DNA from: Gemmatimonadota bacterium
GTDB taxonomy: Bacteria; Gemmatimonadota; Gemmatimonadetes; Gemmatimonadales; Gemmatimonadaceae
DNA length: 64,000 nucleotides
Direction: 5' to 3'
Assembly (NCBI GenBank): GCA_021413975.1
Contig: JAIOPJ010000046.1
Span: forward strand, 41,252-105,251
The position numbers and the translations under genes were made by a program. Positions 24,125 through 34,183 of this stretch are shown piece after piece. The notes under the pieces were generated by a model that saw nothing but the letters and a program-made list of their open reading frames with translations, was not told the origin of the DNA and did no database searches. Each line of letters opens with the position of its first letter. The stretch's first letter is position 1.

Positions 24125-25900
24125 GTGATCCGCAAGTCCCTCACGCTCCTCGTCCTCGCCGGCTTCGCGGTCGCCTGCGCCGGCAAGAAGGAGCAGAAGC
24201 TCACCATCAAGACCGCACCGGTCGAGCGCCGCACGATCGTCGTCGCCGCCGAGGCCACCGGCGTGATCGAACCGATCAACGTCGTCGAGGTCAAGTCGCG
24301 CTCCTCCGGTCAGGTCACCGAGATGCCGGTCGAGACGGGCACACTCGTGCGCCCGGGAGATCTCATCGTCCAGCTCGACACCCGCGACGTGCAGAACGGG
24401 TTCGACCAGTCGCGGGCCGATCTCGACGCCGCGGAGAAGAAGCTCCAGGTGTCCGAGATCCAGAAGAAGCGCTCCGACGACCTCTTCGCCGCGAAGATCA
24501 TCACCGCGCAGGAGAACGAGACCGCGCAGCTCGACTACGCGAACGCCGCGTCGGCGATCGTCCGCTCGCGCGCCTCGCTCGACCTCGCGCAGCAGCGGCT
24601 CGACGACGCCCGCGTCACCGCGCCGGTCATGGGCACCATCATCGAGAAGCCCGTCGCGCTCGGCCAGGTCATCCAGTCCGGCACGAGCACGGCCGGCGGC
24701 GGCACGACCATCGTCAAGATGGCCGACCTCACCAAGGTTCGCGCCCGCGCCCTCGTGAACGAGACCGACATCGGCCAGGTGCGCCCGGGCTTCGAGGCCA
24801 CGGTCACCGTCGACGCCTTCCCCGATCGCCAGTTCCGCGGCACGGTCGAGAAGATCGAGCCGCAGGCCGTCGTGCAGCAGAACGTCACCATGTTCCCCGT
24901 GCTCGTCTCGCTCGACAATCGCGAAGGGTTGCTCATGCCCGGCATGAATGGCGAAGTGGCCATCGTCGCCGAGCGCCGGGAGAACGTGCTCACGATCCCG
25001 AACGAGGCGATCCGCTCGGTGCGCGAGGCGGCACAGGCCGCGGCGCTCCTCGGCCTCGACGCCGACAGCGTGCAGGCGCAGATCCGCGCGTCGATGGGTG
25101 GCGGCTTCGGTGGCGGCGCAGGGATGGGCCGCGCGCCGGGAACGCCGCCCGCCAACAACACCATGGGCGCCACCGGTGGCCGGCCGCGTCAGGTCCCAGT
25201 CAGCGTGCCGGGATTCGTCGACCTGCAGCAGGGCGGCGGACAGGGTGGGGGCCGTCAGGGCGGCGGCTTCGGTGGCCAGCTCCCCGACGTGACCGATGCG
25301 CAGTGCAAGGCGATCGCCACGGCGCGCACGGCCAAGCCGGCGGCGGCCAAGAAGGTCGATGATCTCTCGGCGAAGATGCGCGATCCGAACGCCGACCGAC
25401 AGACGCTCATGACGGACCTGCGCGCGGCCTACACCGAGCTCGGCGTCGACATGCAGGTGGTGCGCGCTTGCCGGGCACGTGAGGGGAACGGCGCGGCTCC
25501 GGCGGGATCCTCGCCGGGAGCCGGTGCGCCCATGGGCGCGCCTGCGGGTGCGGCGACCGGCGCGCGGCAGGCCGCCTCCGCCTCCGCGCGTGCGCCGGGA
25601 GCCGGCCGGAACGGCGGCGGCGCACGCACCGCGTCGCGCTCGGGCCTGGTCTTCGTCCAGAAGGCCGACGGCGGATGGGAACCGCGCGTCGTCCGCCTCG
25701 GCACCGCGGACTACGATTTCACCGAGGTCCTCAGCGGTCTCGAGGAAGGCGAGCAGGTCGCGCTCCTCTCCGCCGCGGCACTGCAGGCGCAGCGCCAGCA
25801 GAACAACGATCGTATGAAGGCGATGACCGGCGGCGCGAGTCCGCTCGGTGGCGCGACGCCGGGTGCTGGCGCGGGCGGCGGTCGTCCGCCGGGACGCTAG
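24125..25900 (+). CDS. Periplasmic adaptor (HlyD/MacA-type membrane-fusion protein) with large Gly-rich insert
   Basis: This 591-residue lipoprotein has a GTG start and lipobox FAVAC. The biotinyl-lipoyl and hairpin parts are recognisable: EATGVIEPINVVEVKSRSSG, VETGTLVRPGDLIVQLDT, then a coiled-coil with AQQRLDDARVTAPVMGTI. A beta-barrel region ends near residue 320. About residues 323-500 are an insert of Gly/Pro/Ala low complexity around a short helical segment with two Cys. The membrane-proximal domain then resumes at GLVFVQKADGGWEPR. Typical MacA/HlyD proteins have about 380-420 residues. It bridges the TolC channel and the MacB-type permease encoded next. Confidence 0.9.
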   Translation: MIRKSLTLLVLAGFAVACAGKKEQKLTIKTAPVERRTIVVAAEATGVIEPINVVEVKSRSSGQVTEMPVETGTLVRPGDLIVQLDTRDVQNGFDQSRADLDAAEKKLQVSEIQKKRSDDLFAAKIITAQENETAQLDYANAASAIVRSRASLDLAQQRLDDARVTAPVMGTIIEKPVALGQVIQSGTSTAGGGTTIVKMADLTKVRARALVNETDIGQVRPGFEATVTVDAFPDRQFRGTVEKIEPQAVVQQNVTMFPVLVSLDNREGLLMPGMNGEVAIVAERRENVLTIPNEAIRSVREAAQAAALLGLDADSVQAQIRASMGGGFGGGAGMGRAPGTPPANNTMGATGGRPRQVPVSVPGFVDLQQGGGQGGGRQGGGFGGQLPDVTDAQCKAIATARTAKPAAAKKVDDLSAKMRDPNADRQTLMTDLRAAYTELGVDMQVVRACRAREGNGAAPAGSSPGAGAPMGAPAGAATGARQAASASARAPGAGRNGGGARTASRSGLVFVQKADGGWEPRVVRLGTADYDFTEVLSGLEEGEQVALLSAAALQAQRQQNNDRMKAMTGGASPLGGATPGAGAGGGRPPGR

Positions 25901-25901
25901 C

Positions 25902-27122
<1,221 letters not shown>

Positions 27123-27168
27123 CCGGTCGGCGGAAGTCGTGTAACCCGTTGTCGGACAATGTCTTGTG

Positions 27169-27206
27169 AGGCGAGGCGGACGCCAATGGCGCTCGCCTCG
27201 CCTTTT
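27169..27206 (+). terminator. Rho-independent terminator of the sigma/TolC/MacB operon
   Basis: A perfect 10-bp stem, AGGCGAGGCG at 27169-27178 with CGCCTCGCCT at 27194-27203, encloses a 15-nt loop that holds its own CGCC/GGCG mini-stem. A TTTT run follows. It lies 47 nt after the permease stop codon. Confidence 0.85.
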
Positions 27207-27255
27207 CGTCGCCGGACTGCGAACGCCGTCGGCTGGACTCGCCAACTCCCTGCGC

Positions 27256-27293
27256 TACATTCACTTGGCACGGGGCCGGAGCAACGGCCCCGT
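27256..27293 (+). promoter_or_regulatory. Candidate -10 box and leader hairpin of kup
   Basis: TACATT at 27256-27261 may be a -10 box. It is followed by a perfect 9-bp hairpin (ACGGGGCCG at 27270-27278 with CGGCCCCGT at 27285-27293, loop GAGCAA). No T-run follows. The kup start is at 27360, so the hairpin would lie at the 5' end of its mRNA. The arrangement matches that upstream of the HD-domain gene. Confidence 0.4.
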
Positions 27294-27359
27294 TCGCGCG
27301 TCGACTCCCGACGCGCACAAACATCAGGACCTTCCGGGGCGCGGTCTGCCCCTTGAGCG

Positions 27360-29351
27360 ATGTCGGACCAATCTTCCCCCGCCCCCTCCTCACCGACCCC
27401 GCGGTCGACGGCGGCGATGACCGCGGAGTATCGCCCCCCCGAGCGGCCTCATGTCGAGGCGCATCCCACCGGGAAGCGTCTCGCGGTGCTCACCCTCACC
27501 GCGCTCGGCGTGGTGTACGGCGACATCGGCACGAGCCCGTTGTACACCATGAAGGAGGCCTTCAGCAAGCCGGAGTACGGACTCCAGGTCGATCACGCGA
27601 CCGTCTACGGATTCCTCTCGCTGGTCCTCTGGTCGCTCATCCTCGTGGTGAGCGTCAAGTACATCGTCTTCATCCTCCGCGCCGACAACAAGGGTGAGGG
27701 CGGGATCCTCGCGATGCTGGCGTTGCTCCTGCGCAGCGAGCAGCTCGACGCGCGCAAACGGACGATCCTCATCGCGCTCGGACTCTTCGGCGCCGGCCTC
27801 CTCTATGGCGACGGGATCATCACGCCGGCCATGTCGGTCCTCGGCGCCATGGAAGGCCTCGAGGTCGCCTCCACGCGGTTCCACGCCTTCATCGTGCCGC
27901 TGTCGGTGGGCATCATCGCCGGGCTCTTCCTGATGCAGCGGCACGGCACGCACCGTGTCGGCGCCTTCTTCGGCCCACTGATGCTCGTCTGGTTCTTCAC
28001 CATCGGCGCGCTCGGCCTCGTGGAGGTCGTGCACAACCCGTCGGTGCTCGTGGCGATCAATCCCGCCTGGGGTCTGCACTTCTTCGTGACGCTCGGCCCG
28101 AAGGGGTTCATCGCGCTCGGCGCCGTCGTGCTCGCGGTGACCGGCGCCGAGGCGCTCTACGCCGACATGGGGCACTTCGGCAGCCGCCCCATCCGCACCG
28201 CCTGGTTCTGGTTCGTGCTCCCCGCGCTCGTGCTCAACTACTTCGGCCAGGGTTCGCTGCTGCTGCGCGATGCGAGCGCCGTGGAGAACCCGTTCTTCCT
28301 GCTCGCGCCGCGGGCGCTGCTCTACCCGATGATCGCGATCGCGACCGCGGCGGCGATCATCGCGTCGCAGGCGCTCATCTCGGGGGCCTTCTCGCTCACC
28401 CAGCAGTGCATCCAGCTGGGCTACAGCCCGCGATTGACCGTCGTGCACACCTCGGCGCGCGAGTTCGGCCAGATCTACGTCCCCGAGGTGAACGGCGCGC
28501 TCGCCGTCGGCACCATCCTCGTCGTCCTCGGCTTCCGGTCCACGAGCGCGCTCGGGGCCGCGTACGGCATCGCCGTGACGGGGACGATGGCCATCACGTC
28601 GATCCTCTACTTCGCCATCTGCACCGATCGATGGCAGATGCCGGTCGGTCGCGCGCTCGCGCTCACCGCCCTCTTCCTCTCCGTCGACATCGCGTTCCTC
28701 GGGGCGAACGTCATCAAGATCGTGCACGGGGGGTGGGTCCCGCTCCTCCTCGGCATCCTCCTCTTCGTGATGATGACCAGCTGGAAGCGCGGCCGGGACA
28801 TCCTGCGGGAACGCGTCACCGACATCGCGCTGCCGCTCGAGACCTTCCTCGAGGACATCAACCGCAAGTCCCCGGTGCGCGTCTCGGGCACCGCGGTGTT
28901 CATGACCTCGGAGTCGGCCGGCGTCCCCGTCGTCCTGCTGCACCACCTGAAGCACAACAAGGTGCTGCACGAGACGGTGATCCTGCTCTCGATCACCACG
29001 GACGATGTTCCCGAGGTCCCGCGCGCGGAGCGCGTGAGGATCGAGGCGCTCGGCCAGGGCTTCTTCCGTGTGATCGCGCACTACGGCTTCATGGAATCGG
29101 CCGACGTCAAGGAAGTGCTGCAGAAGTGCCGCGACTCCGGGATCGCCGCCCGCCCGCTCCACACGAGCTACTATCTGGGCCGCGAGCAGCTCATCCCGTG
29201 CCGGGGTCCGTGGAAGAAGGACGGCCTCTCCATGAACATCGTCCGCAAGAAGCTCTTCGCGATCATGTCGCGCAACGCGCTCTCGGCCACCGAGTACTTC
29301 CAGCTTCCGCCCAATCGGGTGGTGGAGCTGGGGACGCAGATGGAGTTCTAG
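27360..29351 (+). CDS. kup: Low-affinity potassium uptake protein Kup
   Basis: This 663-residue inner-membrane K+/H+ symporter has the KUP/HAK family signature GVVYGDIGTSPLYT in helix 1. About twelve membrane helices follow, with GDGIITPAMSVLGAMEGL, TGAEALYADMGHFG and NYFGQGSLLL at family positions. A cytoplasmic C-terminal domain covers about residues 490-663. Length fits the family (about 620-680). About 35 extra residues rich in Ser/Pro precede the first helix. The gene heads a close-spaced run with an acyltransferase and an M14 peptidase. Confidence 0.97.
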   Translation: MSDQSSPAPSSPTPRSTAAMTAEYRPPERPHVEAHPTGKRLAVLTLTALGVVYGDIGTSPLYTMKEAFSKPEYGLQVDHATVYGFLSLVLWSLILVVSVKYIVFILRADNKGEGGILAMLALLLRSEQLDARKRTILIALGLFGAGLLYGDGIITPAMSVLGAMEGLEVASTRFHAFIVPLSVGIIAGLFLMQRHGTHRVGAFFGPLMLVWFFTIGALGLVEVVHNPSVLVAINPAWGLHFFVTLGPKGFIALGAVVLAVTGAEALYADMGHFGSRPIRTAWFWFVLPALVLNYFGQGSLLLRDASAVENPFFLLAPRALLYPMIAIATAAAIIASQALISGAFSLTQQCIQLGYSPRLTVVHTSAREFGQIYVPEVNGALAVGTILVVLGFRSTSALGAAYGIAVTGTMAITSILYFAICTDRWQMPVGRALALTALFLSVDIAFLGANVIKIVHGGWVPLLLGILLFVMMTSWKRGRDILRERVTDIALPLETFLEDINRKSPVRVSGTAVFMTSESAGVPVVLLHHLKHNKVLHETVILLSITTDDVPEVPRAERVRIEALGQGFFRVIAHYGFMESADVKEVLQKCRDSGIAARPLHTSYYLGREQLIPCRGPWKKDGLSMNIVRKKLFAIMSRNALSATEYFQLPPNRVVELGTQMEF

Positions 29352-29354
29352 CCG

Positions 29355-30443
29355 ATGGCGACGGGAGCGACCTCGAAGCCGGACCGGAGCCGACTGTCCT
29401 CCCTGGACGTCCTCAGGTTCCTGGCGGCGGCCTCGGTGATGATCTACCACTTCACCTACGACCCCACGACGCCCAACGACCGGTCCACTGCGGGGCTCCA
29501 GGCCGTCACGATGCACGGCTATCTGGGGGTCGAGGTCTTCTTCATGATCAGCGGGTTCGTGATCCTCTGGAGCGCGCAGGGACGGACCGCCACGGCGTTC
29601 GTACGCGCGCGGATCCTCCGACTCTATCCCGAGTTCTGGATCGCCGTCGTGCTGTCGGCACTCATCTTCCGGTTGGCGCCGGGGGACCTCGGCGGCGCGC
29701 CGTCGGTCGTCGACGTACTCGCGAACCTCACCATGGTCCCGCAACTCGCCGGTCTGCCATACGTCGACGGCGTCTACTGGACGCTGTTCGTGGAGCTCAA
29801 GTTCTACTTCCTGCTCTGGCTGCTGATCCTCTTCGGCCAGGTCCCGCGGATCGAGCGCTGGCTGATCGGATGCATCGCGATCTCCGCGATCGGCCTCTTC
29901 GTCGAACTGCCCGGCGCCCTCCGTTCGCTGTTGATCCTCCCGTACGGTCCGTTGTTCGCGGCCGGCGGCCTCTTCTTCCTCGTGTTCGACTCCGGCTGGA
30001 CCGCACCACGCGCGGTCGGGCTGCTCCTCGCGTTGCCCACCGCGTCCACCTTCGCGGTCCGCGGCATGTCCGGGTTCATCGACGCGGCGCACATCGACAC
30101 GACGGCCTCCGTCGCCACCATCGGCATCATCGTCGGGGCGTTCGTCTTCTTCGCCACCTTGGGTCGGAACGACCTGGGCGCACGGCTCGGTCGCATCACG
30201 ACCGTCGCCGGTGCGCTCACCTACCCGTTGTACCTGTTGCACAATACGGGCAAGGCGCTCTTCCTCCAGGGGTGGGTCGCCGCCCCTGAGCCCGTGTTGG
30301 TCGCGGGAGCGCTCCTCTTCTCGCTTGCGCTCTCGTATGTGGTGATGCGCCTCGGGACCGGACCGGTCCACGCCTGGCTCCGTCGCCGCCTCGATGCGAC
30401 GATCGCCCTGGTGCCCTTCCTTCGCCCCCAGCCCTCGACCTGA
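29355..30443 (+). CDS. Membrane acyltransferase (acyltransferase family 3)
   Basis: This 362-residue protein has about ten membrane helices and the Acyl_transf_3 hallmarks: SSLDVLRFLAAASVMIYHF with the catalytic His near the start, GYLGVEVFFMISGFVI, and FVRARILRLYPEFW. This family O-acetylates or acylates sugars of cell-surface polysaccharides. The acceptor is unknown. It begins 3 nt after kup, so it is probably cotranscribed, although no functional link to potassium uptake is evident. Confidence 0.9.
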   Translation: MATGATSKPDRSRLSSLDVLRFLAAASVMIYHFTYDPTTPNDRSTAGLQAVTMHGYLGVEVFFMISGFVILWSAQGRTATAFVRARILRLYPEFWIAVVLSALIFRLAPGDLGGAPSVVDVLANLTMVPQLAGLPYVDGVYWTLFVELKFYFLLWLLILFGQVPRIERWLIGCIAISAIGLFVELPGALRSLLILPYGPLFAAGGLFFLVFDSGWTAPRAVGLLLALPTASTFAVRGMSGFIDAAHIDTTASVATIGIIVGAFVFFATLGRNDLGARLGRITTVAGALTYPLYLLHNTGKALFLQGWVAAPEPVLVAGALLFSLALSYVVMRLGTGPVHAWLRRRLDATIALVPFLRPQPST

Positions 30444-30448
30444 CCCCC

Positions 30449-33193
30449 ATGCGCCGCCTCTCCCTCCTCGCGCTCCTGACCTTCGCGGCGCTGCCGCTCG
30501 CCGCCCAGTCCCGCACCCCCACGGACTCCCTCCGCGACGACCGCAACTTCAGCTTCTACGCCAAGGGCCCCTACCGCGGCACGGTCCCGCGCCCCGAGTC
30601 GATCCTCGGCTACGACGTCGGCTCCTGGCACACGCAGTACGCCCAGCAAGAGCGCGTCCTGCTCGCCATCGCCCAGTCGGCGCCGGACCGCGTGCGGGTG
30701 GAGGAGATCGGCGTGACCGCCGAACGCCGCACCATGCGCATCTACATCGTCTCCACGCCCGAGAACATCGCCCGGCTCGACGCGATCAGGGCCGACCTCG
30801 ACCGCCTCGCCGATCCGCGTGGCGCGGCACCCGCTCAGCTCGAGGCCGCCGCGGCGCGCGTCCCGTCGGTGGTCTGGTTCTCCGGCTCCGTGCACGGCGA
30901 CGAGGTCCCCGGCTTCGAAGCGTCGATGCAACTGCTCTATCACTTCGCCGCCACCGAGGACCCGGCGCAGCTCGCCCTGATGAAGGACGCGGTCGTCATC
31001 ATCAACCCGAGCTCCAACCCCGACGGCCACGAGCGCTTCTCCGTCTGGAGCAACTCCGTCGCGGTCGGCAGCCCCGAGCGGCAGGCGCTCGAGCAGCAGC
31101 GTGGCCAGCCCTGGGCGATCAGCGGGCGCTTCAACCACTACCGGTTCGACATGAACCGCGACCTCATGGCCATGACGCAGCGCGAGGTGCAGGCGATCGT
31201 CGGCGGCATGCTGCGTTGGCACCCGATGGTGACGGCCGACCTCCACGGCTACGTCTCCACCTACTACATGGCGCCGGCCGCACGCCCGGTGAACGCGAAC
31301 ATCTCCGGCTGGCCGGTGAAGTGGAGCGAGGCGATCGGCCGCGGCAACGCCGCCGCCTTCGACGCGATGGGCTGGCTCTACAACGTCCGAGACGCCTTCG
31401 ACCTCTACTATCCCGGCTACTACGACTCCTGGCCCGCGCTCAACGGCGCCATGGGCGCCACCTACGAGACCGACGGCGGCCCCGCCCTCCTCAAGCGGCG
31501 CGAGGACGGGACCATCCTCTCGCTGCGCGACGGCATCTCGAAGCACTACGTTGCCGCCATCTCCACCTTCGAGACCTCGGCGCGCAATGCGCGTGAACTG
31601 GTCCGCGACTACTCGACCTTCCGCCAGAAGGCCGTGACCGACGGGCGCAACGGGACCATGAAGCGCGTCGTCTTCGTCCCCGGCGCCGATCCGGCCCGCG
31701 CGGCCGAACTCGCGGCCGCGCTGCTGCGCGCCGGCGTCGAGGTCACGCGCACCACCGCCGCCCATGCGAGCGCTCGCGCCCACGGCTACGCGACCGACGC
31801 GGTCGCCGCACGCACCTTCCCGGTCGGCTCGTATGTCGTCGATCTGGCCCAACCCCAGGGCAAGGTCGCCAAGGCCGTCCTCGAGGCCGATCCGACCCTG
31901 GATTCCGTCTTCGCCAAGGCGCAGGTCGACAAGTTCACGCGCAATCGCGACAAGTCGCCGAATGCCAGCGACACCGAGGGCTACGAGTTCTACGACATCA
32001 CCGCCTGGGCGCTCCCGGTCGCGTTCGGCGTCGAGGCCTACTGGACCGAGGACGCCGTCGCCCTGCAGTCCACGCCGCTCTCGCTCGTGAACGGCCCGCG
32101 CGTGAACGGGGAGGTCCTTCCGCACGCGATCGCCGGCGGCATCGTCGAGGGGACCAACGCCACCTCGTCGTACCTCTGGCGCAATGATCGCAACGGCGCC
32201 GGCAAGCTCGCCGCGCAGCTGCTGCAGGAGGGGTATCGCGTGGCGGTGGCCTCCGAGCCGCTCCAGACCGGTTCGACGAACTGGCCGCGCGGCACCTGGA
32301 TCGCGCGGGTCGGCCGCAACGACGCGACGCTGGCCGGCCGCATCGACGCGCTCGCGCGCGCGTCCGGCGTCGAGGTCCGCGGCGTCAACACCGCCTTCCC
32401 CGACGTCTCGCAGTTCGGCACCGGCTCGGGGGTGGTCGTCGCGCTCAAGGCGCCGCGCATCGCGCTCGTCGGCGAGACCGGTATCTCGCAGACCAGCTAC
32501 GGCGCCACCTGGTGGAGCCTCGAGCAGCGGTACGGCATCAAGTTCACGCCGATCTCCTCGGCCGCGCTCAACGGCGACCTCTCGGCGTTCAACGTGATCA
32601 TCATCCCGAGCGGCGGCGTGAACGGCAACGGCGCCGCGCTCAAGCGCTGGGTCGAGGGCGGCGGCGCGCTGATCACCTTCGGCGGCGCCACCCAGTGGGC
32701 CACGCGCGAGGATGTCGGCCTCACCTCGGTGCGCCGCATCGTCTGCGAACCCAAGAAGGACCTCAAGCCGGCGCCGGCCGCCAAGGCGCCGATCGACTCG
32801 CTGCGCACGGTGGTCAGCCCCAACGCCTGCCCCGACGACATCGCGGACCTGCCGGGGAGCCACTTCGACGTGGCGCTCGACCTGACGCACTGGCTCACCA
32901 TGGGCTTCGAGCAGCAGCGGCAGACGGTGCTCGTCGGCGGAGGGAGCTTCTACACGCTCTCCAAGGATGGCGGCAATGTCGCGGTCTTCCCGACGAGCGG
33001 ACCGATCCGGCGCGGCGGCTTCACCTTCCCCGAGAACAGCGAGCGGTTGCTGCGTGGCAGCAGCTTCATCACGCAGGAGAAGGTCGGCGCGGGCAACGTG
33101 GTGATGTTCACCAACGAGCCGATGTTCCGCGGCTGGTGGCGGGCGCTCGACCGGCTCGTGCTCAACGCGGTGTTGCTGGGGACGTCCTTCTAG
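30449..33193 (+). CDS. Secreted M14 zinc carboxypeptidase with C-terminal glutaminase-like domain
   Basis: This 914-residue exported protein has a signal peptide (ALPLAAQ). The M14 domain covers about residues 50-380. Zn ligands are His149 and Glu152 (GSVHGDE) and His266 (DLHGY), and substrate-binding Asn-Arg lies in FDMNRD. ATYETDGG should hold the catalytic Glu. From about residue 400 to the end lies a second region including RIALVGETGIS, IIPSGGVNGN and WVEGGGALITFGGA, resembling a class-I glutamine-amidotransferase-like fold without an obvious catalytic Cys. Large M14 enzymes of this design probably degrade peptides outside the cytoplasm. Confidence 0.9.
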   Translation: MRRLSLLALLTFAALPLAAQSRTPTDSLRDDRNFSFYAKGPYRGTVPRPESILGYDVGSWHTQYAQQERVLLAIAQSAPDRVRVEEIGVTAERRTMRIYIVSTPENIARLDAIRADLDRLADPRGAAPAQLEAAAARVPSVVWFSGSVHGDEVPGFEASMQLLYHFAATEDPAQLALMKDAVVIINPSSNPDGHERFSVWSNSVAVGSPERQALEQQRGQPWAISGRFNHYRFDMNRDLMAMTQREVQAIVGGMLRWHPMVTADLHGYVSTYYMAPAARPVNANISGWPVKWSEAIGRGNAAAFDAMGWLYNVRDAFDLYYPGYYDSWPALNGAMGATYETDGGPALLKRREDGTILSLRDGISKHYVAAISTFETSARNARELVRDYSTFRQKAVTDGRNGTMKRVVFVPGADPARAAELAAALLRAGVEVTRTTAAHASARAHGYATDAVAARTFPVGSYVVDLAQPQGKVAKAVLEADPTLDSVFAKAQVDKFTRNRDKSPNASDTEGYEFYDITAWALPVAFGVEAYWTEDAVALQSTPLSLVNGPRVNGEVLPHAIAGGIVEGTNATSSYLWRNDRNGAGKLAAQLLQEGYRVAVASEPLQTGSTNWPRGTWIARVGRNDATLAGRIDALARASGVEVRGVNTAFPDVSQFGTGSGVVVALKAPRIALVGETGISQTSYGATWWSLEQRYGIKFTPISSAALNGDLSAFNVIIIPSGGVNGNGAALKRWVEGGGALITFGGATQWATREDVGLTSVRRIVCEPKKDLKPAPAAKAPIDSLRTVVSPNACPDDIADLPGSHFDVALDLTHWLTMGFEQQRQTVLVGGGSFYTLSKDGGNVAVFPTSGPIRRGGFTFPENSERLLRGSSFITQEKVGAGNVVMFTNEPMFRGWWRALDRLVLNAVLLGTSF

Positions 33194-33200
33194 GGACCGC

Positions 33201-34001
33201 TCAGCCGGGCTTCGGCGCGGACGGCTTCGCCTTGGCGGGGCCGTTCCGCGTCCAGATCACCACCACGCCGCAGGCGGCCGTGGACCCGCCGAACTCCCCG
33301 GGGACATCGGCCGCGCCGGTGTAGAACTCCAGCCCCTCCACGTCGCGGATCGCGACCAGCGGACCGAAGAAGTTGTCTGGCCGACCGTCCACGATGAACT
33401 GCGGGTAGCAGGACTGGCCCGCGCGGGCCATCCGGATCTGGCAGCCGCGCGGGCCGCCGCACTCGACCAGCACCCCGCGCAGCGCGCGTGCCGCGTCCCC
33501 GAGGTTGTTGTAGTTGCGCGCCTCGATCTCCTCGCGGGTGACGTACTGCCCGCGCCCCGTCTTCATGCGCCGTTCGAAGTCCTCGTACCGCACACCGCGC
33601 GATGGCTCCGCCGTGATGTCGACCTGGGTGAGCCGCTGCACGCGCTCCCGCTCCGCCACCGAGTCGGCCGGCGAAAGGACGGTGTTGGCCTCGAGCTCGA
33701 AACGCTGGACCATGGTCTCGCCCTTGGCGAAGGCGAGCACGACCGAGGTGCGGGGGTACCCGTCGGCATTGAAGAAGAAGCGGATGATCCCCGACGGCAG
33801 GTCCGGGACCTCGAAGCGCCCCAGCGAGTCGGAGGTCGAGAACCGCCCGGTGGCGGCGATCACCACGCGCACGCCGGCGATCGGCGCCTGCGTGGCCGCG
33901 TCCTGGATGACGCCGCGCAGGCGCGCGTAGGGCCCCTGCGCGCCGAGGGCGGTCAACGGGACGGCGAGGACCAGGAAGAGGCTCAGGAGCGAACGTCGCA
34001 T
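33201..34001 (-). CDS. Barrel-less carboxypeptidase-regulatory/TonB-plug protein
   Basis: This 266-residue exported protein has a signal peptide (ALGAQ). A carboxypeptidase-regulatory-like beta-sandwich follows, with RLRGVIQDAATQAPIAGVRVVI and SLGRFEVPDLPSG. It then has a TonB-plug-like region with YNNLGDAARALRGV, QFIVDGRP and VAIRDVEGLEFYTG. Normal SusC or TonB-dependent receptors add a 22-strand barrel of 600-800 residues; here the chain stops after the plug. Two Cys pairs (ECGG...GCQ and AACGVV) could form disulphides. It lies downstream of the SusC/SusD genes but has its own promoter region. Its function is unknown. Confidence 0.8.
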   Translation of the reverse strand: MRRSLLSLFLVLAVPLTALGAQGPYARLRGVIQDAATQAPIAGVRVVIAATGRFSTSDSLGRFEVPDLPSGIIRFFFNADGYPRTSVVLAFAKGETMVQRFELEANTVLSPADSVAERERVQRLTQVDITAEPSRGVRYEDFERRMKTGRGQYVTREEIEARNYNNLGDAARALRGVLVECGGPRGCQIRMARAGQSCYPQFIVDGRPDNFFGPLVAIRDVEGLEFYTGAADVPGEFGGSTAACGVVVIWTRNGPAKAKPSAPKPG

Positions 34002-34062
34002 CGGGAATGCGCCCGTTTGGAGTGCGTGAGGACCGGCGCGCGGAGCCTGCGCCGGGAAACAC

Positions 34063-34118
34063 CGAGGGGGAACGCCGGGACCGGTACTGCGTCCGCATCG
34101 TTCCCCCTCGATACTACC
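34063..34118 (-). promoter_or_regulatory. Perfect 12-bp inverted repeat at the promoter of the plug-protein gene
   Basis: CGAGGGGGAACG at 34063-34074 and CGTTCCCCCTCG at 34099-34110 form a perfect dyad with a 24-nt spacer. On the minus strand a TAGTAT (complement of plus 34111-34116), a likely -10 box, abuts the dyad. The dyad could be an operator overlapping the transcription start or a leader hairpin. The gene starts at 34001. Confidence 0.5.
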
Positions 34119-34183
34119 CTGAACCGTCGCCGTCGGTCACCCCTGCCGTAGCCCGGGCGCCGACGAGCGGCGGTCGATCATGA

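Noticed and set aside
27123..27359. Potassium- or c-di-AMP-responsive riboswitch in the kup leader
   Set aside because: The predicted leader is only about 100 nt with one simple hairpin and lacks the conserved elements of ydaO-type riboswitches.
27390..30371. Very long antisense open frame (993 codons) opposite kup and the acyltransferase
   Set aside because: It is a shadow of GC-rich codon usage: composition is dominated by Arg, Glu, His and Asp with no domain or signal. The plus-strand genes are unmistakable family members. The same applies to other long opposite-strand frames, such as 30221-32890 and 18019-19968.
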